From Chondrosia reniformis (lineage: Eukaryota; Porifera; Demospongiae; Chondrillida; Chondrillidae): a stretch of 64,000 nt of DNA. Location: assembly GCA_947172415.1 (NCBI GenBank), contig OX359190.1, forward strand, positions 4,030,001 through 4,094,000, written 5' to 3'. The notes below the pieces were generated by a model that saw nothing but the letters and a program-made list of their open reading frames with translations, did not search any database and had not been told where the DNA came from. Shown here one piece after another: positions 12,216 to 22,343 of this stretch (its first letter is position 1; each line of letters begins with the position of its first letter). A program made the position numbers and the translations under genes.

Positions 12216-13335
12216 GTTTCCTCCAGGCCTTTCAGTAGGTGGGATCGCATCTTCTGTGTGAAGTTCTCTTGGGATGGATCCTTTCCATTACAAATGGAAC
12301 AGGCATACGCTATAGCAAAGAGGCCACAATCGTCTGATCCACATTGGAATGGCATGTCGGCATATTCTATCACCATTAATTTGTTAAAAGTGTACAGGAT
12401 CTCTGCTATAACTTTGATCTCAGTTGGTGACAGTGAAAGGTTAAGGCTGTCAAAGACTCGGATGGATGCTGCTTTACATCCAACATTTGATATTGTAATC
12501 CAATGGTTCTTGTTGACATGAAGTACTTGGACAAACTGCTTCTCCCCAAGGACATCAAAACAGCCAACCTGTTGTAAGAGAGTGTTCTGTAGTCCAGCCA
12601 TATGTGGATGTTGAATCTTCATTAATGTCTGTGCTGCATTAATCAAGCCATCGTTTAGCCATGCACCATTTGCAAGAGTGTCGCGATCTTCTATAAAGAG
12701 GGGTGTTTCTTCAATCGTTACCCAAACATCCTCAGAAGCAATGACAGCAGCATTACTTGAATGACTTAAATCCACCGTTACAGGAATGCATTGTGAAGGT
12801 TTATTAACACAATCTTTCCCTGGATGGCAATACAGGCTGCACCAATGTTTCTCTCTTTTACATAAACATTTTCTACTACTTGCACATCTTGCTTTATAGG
12901 TGCAACATATCTCAGATGATTTCTTTGAGGGGGACTTCTCCGGGCAGTGGGAGAGGGACGCATCTTGTGACATTGGTCTTTGATCATGAGGTCTTTTTGC
13001 TGGTAGTTTTGTAGGTGTAGCTAATATTGGAAAGACACAGAATCTATTTTATTACGTTTGCCTTGAGCTTCCTAGAACATATGACTTACAGTAGGCACAG
13101 AAATTATCTTTACGTGGGTAGTTGTAACTACCCCAACATCGATTGAAAGTATTAAATTAAAACATAATATACGTATTTGAGTGTACCTTTGTACTGAAAA
13201 TTTGAAGTCCTATATTGTTGTTATAGGAAAAAGATATAATTTCATTCATATTCCATATAGTATGGCTAAAACTTACTTTTTCCTTCTGATTCAGTGGTCT
13301 CTTTCTCCAGTCTGGGAGACACTGAGGGCTCAACA
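11999..13335 (-). CDS. Ulp1-like (C48) cysteine protease with PHD finger
   Basis: The main exon is 13020-11999 (minus). An upstream exon, 13335-13277, joins it in phase (GT-AG) to give TTESEGKTTPTKLPAKRP. An acceptor before 13335 implies at least one more exon. Order of domains: a Cys-rich segment (CASSRKCLCKREKHWCSLYC, then HPGKDC), a Ulp1/SENP-type protease domain, then a C-terminal PHD finger (YCTCRLPRDSRQLVQCSTCK, then EWYHPECL). The protease residues are present: His in NHWITISN, Asp in VFDSL, and Cys in QCGSDDCGLFA. The family cleaves SUMO-like modifiers. This Cys-rich/Ulp1/PHD arrangement is typical of multi-copy, transposon-associated genes in animals rather than SENP orthologs. The PHD ends in WLGNSC instead of WxCxxC, so the last zinc ligands may be lost. 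No internal stops occur. Confidence 0.75.
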
Positions 13336-13937
13336 CTATTAAAAGCAAAGTAAATTACCAATAAGTTTGTGTTTACTTTAGCATTCATGAAGTAAACACA
13401 TACATTTTGTTTAAATCTTCTGTGTATTGGTTTGCCGTTTGGATAAATGGCTTGAAACGCTGCCCATTGCCGTGCTTAAAATAAGAATTAGGCTTTGTTT
13501 GGACATTTGTCCAAGCAAATCAATTTTTGATTGGATATTTGCTTTTTTTGGTCGGACATTATTGTCAGCCTATCATCTAGTTTACTGGTGCTTAAAATAG
13601 CTATTATTAAGACTACAACCAAGTTTTCTATATACCTAATATGTCACTGACTTCAAATCTCATCCACCTATTATTACCAGGGCTCTTTTTGTATAGCTCT
13701 CTCTATTTGCAGGAAGAGTTGTTAAACTTTGTTGATGTATTTGCTAGACAAAGCTATATTCTTAAGTCTATTAACACATTGCCCTATTAATGCGAATGTT
13801 GTAACTTGTGTTATTTAAAGGTTGGACTAAAATCAATTTTGGTTAGAAGGAAAGGTTATTTTATTGTTATTTAATAGGTGATAATGGAAGGCTGGACAAA
13901 ATGACACTTTGATTAGGACCAAAAATTACTTTATAGC
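13336..13937. other. non-coding stretch
   Basis: No supported exon. Between 13495 and 13560 there is a run of GGACATTTGTCC and TTGGTCGGACATT-like imperfect palindromes. The missing 5' exons of the Ulp1-like gene could lie here, but I could not identify any. Confidence 0.35.
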
Positions 13938-14160
13938 TACAGTACGCGCTAAAAGAAACGCTCTATCGAGATTGTCGAGGCTATCACTCGCTGAGACTCG
14001 TCAAAACCTCGCTAGAAGTCTCGACCTTGTAAATCGCCAATCGAGTGAAACGGCGAGTGGTATGAATGAATACCACTCGTTAGCACCCTTCTCGCCGAGT
14101 GCCTCGCTCAAAAATCTCAATCGAGTAGGCGTTTCTTAAATCTACGTAGCGCGTACCGTA
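13938..14160. mobile_element. foldback MITE, 223 bp
   Basis: The ends are inverted repeats: TACAGTACGCGCTA at the left and TAGCGCGTACCGTA at the right. They continue inward as AGAAACGC...ATCGAGATTG...GAGGC against its imperfect complement. The centre is another palindrome, GAGTGGTAT-gaatga-ATACCACTC. The whole element therefore folds into a single long hairpin. It encodes nothing. No duplication is obvious at the ends. Confidence 0.75.
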
Positions 14161-14233
14161 CTTCCTAATAATACAAGAAGTTTCCGGGCCCAATGACCGA
14201 CTGAAGGTCTATTTGACCGCACCTAGCATGATT

Positions 14234-15836
14234 TTAATCGAACATTGTCCGATGTCCGCCTGTTATTTTTAGCACTGCATTGTATCTCCTTGCCAGAACA
14301 TTCCCAGTTCTTGGATGCTTTAATTGATAAAGATTCTTTTCAAATACCTTGCTGATAATATATGGACCCAACCATCTGTTTTCCATTTTGTGACCTTTTC
14401 TATTCATTCTTAATGAATTTTCCAATAGCACCTGACTTCCTACCTGTATACATCAGTGTATCCAGCATAATTGCATAATATAGGTCAAGGTATTCTAACT
14501 CACTGGAAAATCCGTTTTCTCTGTGCACATTTTATCATAATAGGCCTTCTGTTCCTGTTGTGCTTTGGTTATATTACCCTTAACATCCTTGAAAATGCTG
14601 TCAGACATACTTAATATGTCTTCAATTCTTTTTTCTAATTCTACTGGTTGTGTAGGAGCTGCTGGTGAAAGATAATTTTCAGGCTGGTCAGAAGTATCCT
14701 GATTTATCTGCCCTGCTTCATTGGTGTCCATAGAACTGACTGCATCATTGACCTCCATTGGTAAGGTCATTTTCCATTTATGCATAAGGTAAAAAGGTGA
14801 GTATTGTGTTGTCTTATGCTTTGCACTTCTATATGCCATCAGGACTGAATCTAGCTTTTCATCCCAGTCATTATGTGCATCATTACACAACTTGGTCAGA
14901 CTGTCTAGGAGTGTCCTGTTCATCCTTTCCGTTAAGCCATTGCTCTATTTGGTTAAAAATAGTTGACCCTTAATATACGTAAAAACCTATAGAGAGTTAT
15001 ATTATACACTGAGACTGACCTGTGCATGATATGCACTGGTGATTCGGTGCTGTATACCAGTGAGTGCACATAGAGAGTCATTAATATGATTTACAAACTC
15101 CCTGCCTTGATCTGATATCATGATTGTAGGACATCCCAGTCTACAAATTACGTTAAGGTTTATTGAAAATGTCTATAGTTAATATGAGTATATTTTGTCA
15201 AAATAAATACTTACCGAGTAAATGTAATGTGCCACTGTCTTCGCAGTCTTATCAGGTATTGGACTGGCTTCAACCCATTTTGTAAAATAGTCAACCATCA
15301 CAGCTATGTACTTGTTGCCTTTCTTGGATTGTTGCAATGGTCCAATAAGATCTATACCCACTTGGTACCATTCCCTAGGCTTCACAGGAATGGGATGTAA
15401 TGGTTGTTCTCCTTTCCGAACCTTTGGATTGTTCCATTGGCATTTCCCACATGAAGTAATCTGCATATAGTGTAACATGTGCATGGCTGTAACATTTGAA
15501 GGCTCATGCATCTTAATATAGTGCAGTCACATATAGGGCCTAAAACAATTACTATTTTAAAAGTTTTTAATAATGTACTTACATAATCTAAGACATCTGT
15601 GTACATTTTTGGCCAATAATACCAATCTTTCAATGCTCCATAGGTTTTATATCTACCTAAGTGACCTTGGTCATGTGTACATTTTATGAGGTCTCTTCTA
15701 GTGCTTGCACTCGGCACTACTTGTCTTTTCCTGAAATCTTTTGCTGTGTTGGGTTTGTTGCCTTTATAATACAAATTACAATCATGTTCCACAAAAAAGT
15801 ATGCAGCTCTTCTTCTTAATGCTCTTTTTAGGGGCT
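14234..15836 (-). CDS. retroviral-type integrase gene with four introns (Ginger- or gypsy-like)
   Basis: Exons (minus): about 15836-15583, 15460-15215, 15172-15020, 14944-14504 and 14443-14234. All four introns are GT-AG and all sit in phase 0, giving one uninterrupted frame to the stop at 14234. Domains in order: HHCC zinc finger (CTHDQGHLGRYKTYG, then ITSCGKCQW), and a DDE integrase core with Asp in YQVGIDLIGPL, Asp in TIMISDQGREFVN and Glu in SNGLTERMNRTL. After an acidic linker comes a GPY/F module (NRWLGPYIISKVFEKNLYQL). Such integrases insert DNA into chromosomes. No reverse transcriptase or protease is nearby. Introns plus lack of pol genes fit a Ginger DNA transposon or a domesticated integrase better than a retroelement. 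The 5' end abuts a repeat at 15826, so the N-terminus may be lost or lie in upstream exons. Confidence 0.85.
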
Positions 15837-16190
15837 GCCATAGGCAGCCTTTATATTGTTTTCATTTGCCGATTACGTTGTATGGCTTCATGTTACGGAA
15901 AGATATATATATATATAATACGGGTTGATACGCGACTATTATAACTCATATTTTATACGTCGTTATATGTATAATACGGGTTCAGGCGGAATTATTATCA
16001 CACTTAATTTATACGTTTATACATCGCTTTTGCAAATGGCGGCCTTCATGAAGCTGAAGCCTTTCTATCATGTTCAGGTCATTTAAGCGTCCAGAATCGT
16101 TTGGATTACCACTAGGTAGCCATATAGTAGCCCAACGAAGTGGCCAAGTACTTTCAGTTTGAAGCGCAAAGAAAAAGACAAGTAAGGTTG
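15826..16190. repeat. copy of the GGGGCTGCC repeat family (family A)
   Basis: It begins TTTTTAGGGGCTGCC, ATA, GGCAGCC (a terminal hairpin), then ATTGTTTTCATTTGCCGATT, TATGGCTTCATGTTACGG and ATATAATACGGGTTGATACG. These match the copies at 36995 and, inverted, at 43972. The inner part (GGCGGCCTTCATGAAG through GCCCAACGAAGTGGCCAAGT) recurs at 37470-37665. It directly abuts the 5' exon of the integrase gene. Confidence 0.8.
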
Positions 16191-16264
16191 GTCAATATCT
16201 ATAAATCCTCTTTTAATTTAAGTAAAAACGGTAATACTGCGTATGTTTAGGCCTATGTCAGTCT

Positions 16265-16990
16265 AGATGTTCTAATGACAGAGGCGTTCTAAGTCTGTCT
16301 GAAGTTGGGTTCGAGTCTAACTTGACAGAGGCGTTCTAAGTCTGTCTAAAGCTGTTCGAGTGTAGCTTAGCAGAGGTGTTCTATGTCTGTCTAAAATTGT
16401 TCGAGTGTAGCTTAGCAAAGGGGTTCCACATTTGTCTAAAGTTGTTCGACTGTTACTTAGTAGAGGCGTTCTAAGTGTGTCTAAAGTTGTACGAGTGCAG
16501 CTTAGCAGAGGGGTTCTACATTTGTGTAAAGTTGTTCAAGTGTAACTTGACAATGGTGTTCTAAGTCTGTCTATATATAGTTGTTCGAGTGTAGCTTAGC
16601 GGAGGGGTTCTACATTTGTCTAAAGTTGTTCGAGTGTCGCTTAGCAGAGGGGTTCTAAGTGTGTCTAAAGCTGTTCGAGTGTAGCTTAGCAGAGGCATTC
16701 TATGTCTGTCTAAAATTGTTCGGGTGTAGCTTACCAGAGGGGTTCTACATTTGTCTAAAGTTGTACGAGTGTAGCTTAGCAGAGGCGTTCCAAGTCTGTC
16801 TAAAGTTGTTCGAGTGTAGCTTAGCAGAGGAGTTCTAAGTGTGTCTAAAGGTTATGAGTGTAGCTAACTTTGCTGAGGGGTTTTAAGTCTATCTAAGTTG
16901 TATGAGTGTAGCTTGACAGAAGTGTTCTACGTGTGTCTAAGGTTATATAAGTGTAGCTAAGCAGAGGCGTTCTACCTGTGTCTGATGTTG
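16265..16990. repeat. 45-bp minisatellite, about 16 copies
   Basis: The unit reads approximately GTTGTTCGAGTGTAGCTTAG, CAGAGG(C/G)GTTCTA, then (AGTC or CATT)TGTCTAAA. About 16 imperfect copies run head to tail. Two sub-types (CTAAGTCTGT and CTACATTTGT) partly alternate, which suggests a higher-order unit. No gene overlaps it. Confidence 0.9.
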
Positions 16991-17249
16991 TCTGTAATTA
17001 TAGCACTACAACTAACTTATCTCATTGTACAAATTGTGTAGTCGATCATCGTCTTTACTCAACCCTTTTTTAATTGCATGTGACATAAAAAGTCCTGCAA
17101 TGGATTTGATCTCATGCTCGTGAAAGAGAGTTGATTAGACATTAAACAACCTTAAAATTAATATTGGTTAATCGTCTTGACTATCTTTTATTTTCCCAAA
17201 TCAGGTTAATTAATGAATAATTAATTACATAAACAGTGCATATATGTGT

Positions 17250-17848
17250 TTATAGTTCTACTGGAAGAAAATGTTCCCGCCTCCAGAAACATTTATTGAA
17301 TGGAACGTCTAAAGGAAAAAAAGAGAAAAATTATTAATTTTTTTATTTTACATATATTATACATTCAAGTGCATGTTGTTTACCATTGAACCCTTCCCCT
17401 GTCTACCCACATTGCTTTTGGGGGAGTTGCATCTTTTGCACCTCCCCCTGAAGCCAAAGTTGTAGAACCTGCATCTACACATAGAAAAGAGATTATAATA
17501 ACATACACAAAAAACTGGTTAAGACACATCTTATGTGTTACATGTCCACCCTTTCTTGCCTGCCTTCTTTTGTGTTTGAGGGCGGGGAACTGGGTGAGAG
17601 GGTGGGGTGGTGGAGGTAGTGAGTGTAGTGCTTGGAAGGGGGGGGTAAGTTAGTGGGAGTAATGTTGGGTGGAGGTGGAGGATTGTTGGGTGTGATAGGT
17701 GTAATGTTCGGTGGGGGTGGTGCATTGGTGAGGGTGGTAGGAGTAAGGTTGGGTGGGGGTGGTGAAGTGGTGGGGGTGGTGGGGTTAATGTTTGGTTGGG
17801 GGGTTGGGTTTATGTTCTCTTCAAGCAAGAGTGCATCGTCCTATAATA
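17250..17848 (-). CDS. possible exons of a Pro/Thr-rich low-complexity protein
   Basis: On the minus strand an acceptor (TATTATAG, about 17849) is followed by DDALLLEENINPTPQPNINP. A degenerate repeat of PPPPNITP and TLTNAPPPPN follows, ending at 17538. A second segment (17474 to about 17373) begins after CTATGTGTAG and reads DAGSTTLASGGGAKDATPPK up to a GTAAAC donor. No conserved domain is present. The repeat unit is about 48 bases. The plus strand here is very G-rich (GGTGGGGGT motifs) and could form G-quadruplexes. The coding status is doubtful. These exons could belong to the integrase gene downstream, but nothing proves it. Confidence 0.3.
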
Positions 17849-17849
17849 T

Positions 17850-20800
17850 ATTTAAATAGAAAACGGGATCTAAACAAAATTTACTTAATCGTAACGGTAT
17901 ACCAATACTATAGAAACTACAGTATCTCTCAACTGGTTACAGGCTTACCTACAGCTAGGGTATATGGACACATTCCTATTGCAATGATATACGCTGTACA
18001 AGGATATATGTCCGTATTACAGAATATTGAGGTGTCTGTAAATCAGACGTTAGTTAAATACGTACGTCTACGGGCAACAATCCGGACCTTATATTTGTGT
18101 CCGCATAATCGCGACGTCCGTATTTCAGAGAGTCCTGAATAAGGGGTTACACTGTATACTTCAATAAATTCATATACACATGTTATACACTTCCTTTCGT
18201 TAAAATTCTTACCAAATAATAATATTAACTGGATAATCACTTGCAGGGTTATCAAGTTTATTTTGTTTAGTTTACATACGCCTACGAGTGGTATAGTTTA
18301 CGTGTCACTAAAACAGGGCCGAGTGAGTCCGCCATTCTTTATTTAGAGGTATATTGTCCGGTATATCATGCAAGAAATGAAACTCACTACTTGCATCGTA
18401 TTCATTTCTCCTGTTCGCAAGCATCTGAAATTCTTATCGCACAGCTGGAATCTGGTCCAACAGCCGAAGTTTGCTATAACGGCTGAAATTTGGCGTTTGA
18501 AGTGAGCATTTGGTGGTAACAATATTATCAATATCGCTATAACAACCTACGTTACAACGATGAACGTCGAAAAGTGGCTTTTGCTTATAACAGCGTTTTT
18601 CAATGCTACAGCTATCTATGACTCCTTTCGTGAACGCCAAACATCATCTCTAGTGAGTATATTGATTATCTTTTACTAAGCAATAACGCTTATATGTATA
18701 AGTAGTAGACCTCCTATATTATATACGCGCTGCTTATACATTAACTTATAATTATGTAAAGACGATTTGGCCTTTGATCACCGTCTCTTAACAAACAGTA
18801 GTGTACAATCCATATAAAGATTGATATTTACACTACTCCATGTCAAGAATCGGTGAACACAAAGACGTAGGGTGCTACACTGTAGAGGGAGGGAAGCACA
18901 TTATCAAATCAAGTTATAGGAGGCAGCCCCGTACTCAAGCTACTTGCTCATATTTCAGTATTAAGGCATCAAGCGTACGTTTCACCGGTTCCAATTCGTC
19001 GTTTGAAGTCCGTAAGTCTTTAAAACCTTTTACGCAGGCTTTACTTTGGTTTTCATCAGTGCCATTTTCATCAGTGACGCTAGTGAAGAGAAAGCTAATT
19101 AAAGCTTAGAATAGTATGCCGAAGTTAGCCTAAGTGTTGGGCATTTCGTTTACAAGTATTCGAAGATGGAAGCCATATCAAAATTTTATTTGAAAAACAG
19201 CATAGGGATTTCACGGTGCCTCCAAATATAGACTTTTCTGTTAGTCCTATAGTCTTACGGCTCATGACTTCCCTCTAGTCTTTTGCGCTCTGAAGGCCTT
19301 CTTTTGATTTTTAGCCATATTACATGATATCCTTAATAATGTCCGGTGCCGTACGTAATCATTTTGTCTTTGTTTACGACAAATTACATCTATGCGTAGT
19401 AATACCTTTACTATAACATTTAATATACTTTTTCAAATTATGTTATCAATAAACAAGGGCAAATATTACAATGATAGTGATAAAGATGATTGTACTGTAA
19501 GGATGAGACAGTGACGTTTAATCATAGATTATGTATACTACGTAACGTTACGTAGTATAAATAATCTATGGTTTAATATAGGCATAATTCCTTTGGTGAC
19601 GTTCCCTTGCTATGCTAAGGACGGCTGGTACCAAAGTTTTTTAGCTACGTGAATGAAAAGAAAATCTTACCCCTTTGTGTCAAACTATTTGGATATCATT
19701 TAGGGATGAACAATAACCAGTGTCCACCTCCCAAAACCTTACAGTACCATCATCTCAACCTACAGAAATGTACACTTAGCTGTCAGTCTGTGAATGCTGA
19801 CACCAAGTTTCAGCTGCACATCTATCCATTCGAAAGAGTTGTATTTCTTCATTCGGATTCCCTTCCTTTTCCTCCTACGTTCTTAAGCTGCTAAGATTCA
19901 TCTTAAATTAATACTTAAATCCGACTTCTACTTAGGACTACTTCTACTTAGGAAAAGAACAATGACTATATCGGTATCCACCAACGAGCGGCTGTCACCG
20001 TGTTTGTTGAAATTCTGTTTTTGGTGTGTTTTTCGTGTTTCCGGGACGTATGATGAGCTAAAACGCTTTTATAAATGACTTGATACGTCAAATAGCCTTT
20101 GAAGAGGGATACTATAAAGGATTTCATATGATTCTCGTATATCAATATAGTGTAACGATATAGAACAATCGAGGTTGTTACGCTTCCAGTTGTAGAGAAT
20201 AAGCTATAGATCGTTAGCAATGACGCCAAGCTTCTCAAGCTGTCGATCGAAAGGCTACCCTGCTAGGTATTGTATTATTTTCGATATATACAAAGAAGCG
20301 GAAGTGTGTAAATCGTTTATGTACCTGTAGTAGTAGCACCACAAAGTTTTTAAATGGATGCAGTATATCCCTAATAACATGTACATGTACTAAACGGACT
20401 CTAGTAATTAATAGTAAGATATAGTAAAGTAGGCCATCCTTTTAGTACACTTAGGAAAAACACTTTAGATGGGTAACTTGTCCAGCAACTTTGTGTGTCT
20501 TTATCTTAGAACATGGGGTCTCCTGATATTAATCTATTTAAGTAGAGTTACTCTCTGAACTCATTGTTACAATGTATCTCTCATTTGAATAATAAGAGAA
20601 ATATATGCTTTTTAAATTATAGTAATGCAAAATGCGGTTCCAGAGAATGTATACGCTGTCAAACACAAACGATAAAGTGTGTCTGAATGCAATTATCTTC
20701 ACACCTCCAAAACTAAAATTTGGAAGCATAACAACCCTTGCTTACATCACGTTATGCCGTTTCCAATCAATTTAAGAGTCTTATACACACCTAGTCTTAT

Positions 20801-20886
20801 TATGCAATACTTAATTGCCTTCTGAAAACTTACTGACACCTTCCATATTTATTGGAATGTAGTCATTGACATACTTTATTTTACCG
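17850..20886. other. 3-kb stretch without a recognised gene
   Basis: Open frames here are short and unlike known families. A fragment of family B lies near 18995-19135 (GAAGAGAAAGCTAATT, then AAAGCTTAGAA). A 48-bp palindrome lies at 19523-19570. Otherwise the sequence is AT-rich and unique by eye. Confidence 0.45.
19516..19577. mobile_element. 48-bp palindromic micro-insertion with 7-bp target duplication
   Basis: The palindrome spans 19523-19570 and centres on AACGTT; the arms (CATAGATTATGTATACTACG and complement) differ at one position. It is bounded on both sides by GTTTAAT (19516-19522 and 19571-19577), which looks like a target-site duplication. It codes for nothing. Confidence 0.65.
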
Positions 20887-21470
20887 CAGTGGAACCTGTA
20901 TAAGACAGTCAGCCTTGGGACCTGACCAACTGGCTCTTATACAGAGGTGGCCTGCTTATAGAGTTTGCATCAAATATAATTACAATATATAATAATATGG
21001 CGAAACAGTATAATTTCGAAGGTGGGGATGATCAACTCCTTCACCTTCAAAATTGCCTGCACCTGCGTTTGTCCACACTTAAAAGTGTCAGCGATCTTCC
21101 TCGTTCCAATGCCAAACAGTTTCATTTTTCTTCAGGAAGGATGAGAGCATCGCCCTCTGTGAAGTGGCTGGGGGGATGGTTAACCGTGGCCTAGAAATTC
21201 CGTGCATGTACTGATTTTACAGATGCCTGGCCTACATAGAGAGGCTCAAGAACCTCTTTCCGTAACAAAGAACTTTACTGACTGCTGTTAACAAGTGTAT
21301 TATTTTGTTTGTACTCGAGCAGTGGCCATTTAACGTAATAGACAGTGACCGTTACTACAGGTTAATAATGCACACAAATTAATATGTATTCATTCGGGAC
21401 TTCCCCTATAGTTACCGGCTTATACCAGGATACCGCCTAACACAGGTGACTGCTGACACAGGTTCCACTG
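20887..21470 (-). mobile_element. short Tigger/pogo element with transposase N-terminal remnant
   Basis: The ends are inverted repeats: CAGTGGAACCTGTATAAGAC at 20887 and ACAGGTTCCACTG ending at 21470. About 200 bases inside (minus strand, about 21170-21000) encode FGIGTRKIADTFKCGQTQVQ then AILKVKE. This is the second helix-turn-helix of the CENP-B/pogo DNA-binding region. The DDE domain is absent, so the copy is an internal deletion derivative of a Tigger transposon. The element is about 584 bp. Flanking TA duplications are not clear. Confidence 0.75.
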
Positions 21471-22343
21471 TGTATATATATACATACATTCATAGCTTTT
21501 CCAAGGTATATAAATGAGTGAAAAACTAAATTTAGTTTATTATGAAACTGCTTTTATGGTATGCACAGTGTAGCCAGAACTGGCTGGCTGACAAATTAAT
21601 TTTATTTACAAATGGCATGCTATGTTAATACTACATCCTTTTTACCCCATACAGTAGGAATCATCCCAAAAAACGGAACATGAAAGAAACAGTAAGAAAA
21701 GTTGCACAGAACACAAGCCAACAAAGCCATCATTGATACCGTAAAGTGACAATATTGCATGTATGTGTTTGTTTTATCTATAATTATGCAAGGCAATGTC
21801 TGGGCGCATAAATTTCTATTGCATTATTTAATTACAACATTTATAAAGCTCGATGACACCAACTTCAAGCACGTCACAATGAATTCCTTTTTCAAGCATT
21901 GATAGTAAATGTGTTCGTAGAAGAATCGACAATAGTGGCAATAATGTTGAAGCGGCCATTTTTGAGTAAGTCGAAATCATCACTTCCATTTACTCTATAA
22001 TATAGTTATTATTAGTCCAGAATCGTGCCGTCATGTGATTCTAGAAGGCTGTGAGTGGGGCAGCTGCTTAAAGGTGATAGGTGGGGCAGCTAGCTGCTCA
22101 AGCGGTGGTGCTATATAATCTTGATAGACAAGATCGCATGCAAAAAAACACTAATGTGTTTAGAGGCCAAATTTTCAATAATAACAGTAATTTTTTCACA
22201 TGCATGCAATTGTACCTTTACGGTAAGTTGCTCTATTCTGTGTGACTGGGTTTTGTTGATAATCATTTCTATATATATTAGCTGCTCTTCTATTTTTTAT
22301 TCCAGGCTATATATGTCTGAAAAATGAACAATATACGGTACGT
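21471..22343. other. non-coding stretch upstream of the Helitron
   Basis: No gene is seen. Between 22050 and 22110 a short imperfect duplication contains GTGGGGCAGCTGCT and GTGGGGCAGCTAGCTGCT. The 5' end of the Helitron (expected TC terminus) could lie here but cannot be fixed without a second copy. Confidence 0.35.

Noticed and set aside
15141-15171. Splice acceptor at 15141 in the integrase gene
   Set aside because: It gives the wrong frame. The acceptor at 15173-15174 restores NVICRLGCP and keeps phase 0.
16265-16990. CRISPR array
   Set aside because: Units are contiguous with no unique spacers, and the genome is eukaryotic. This is a minisatellite.
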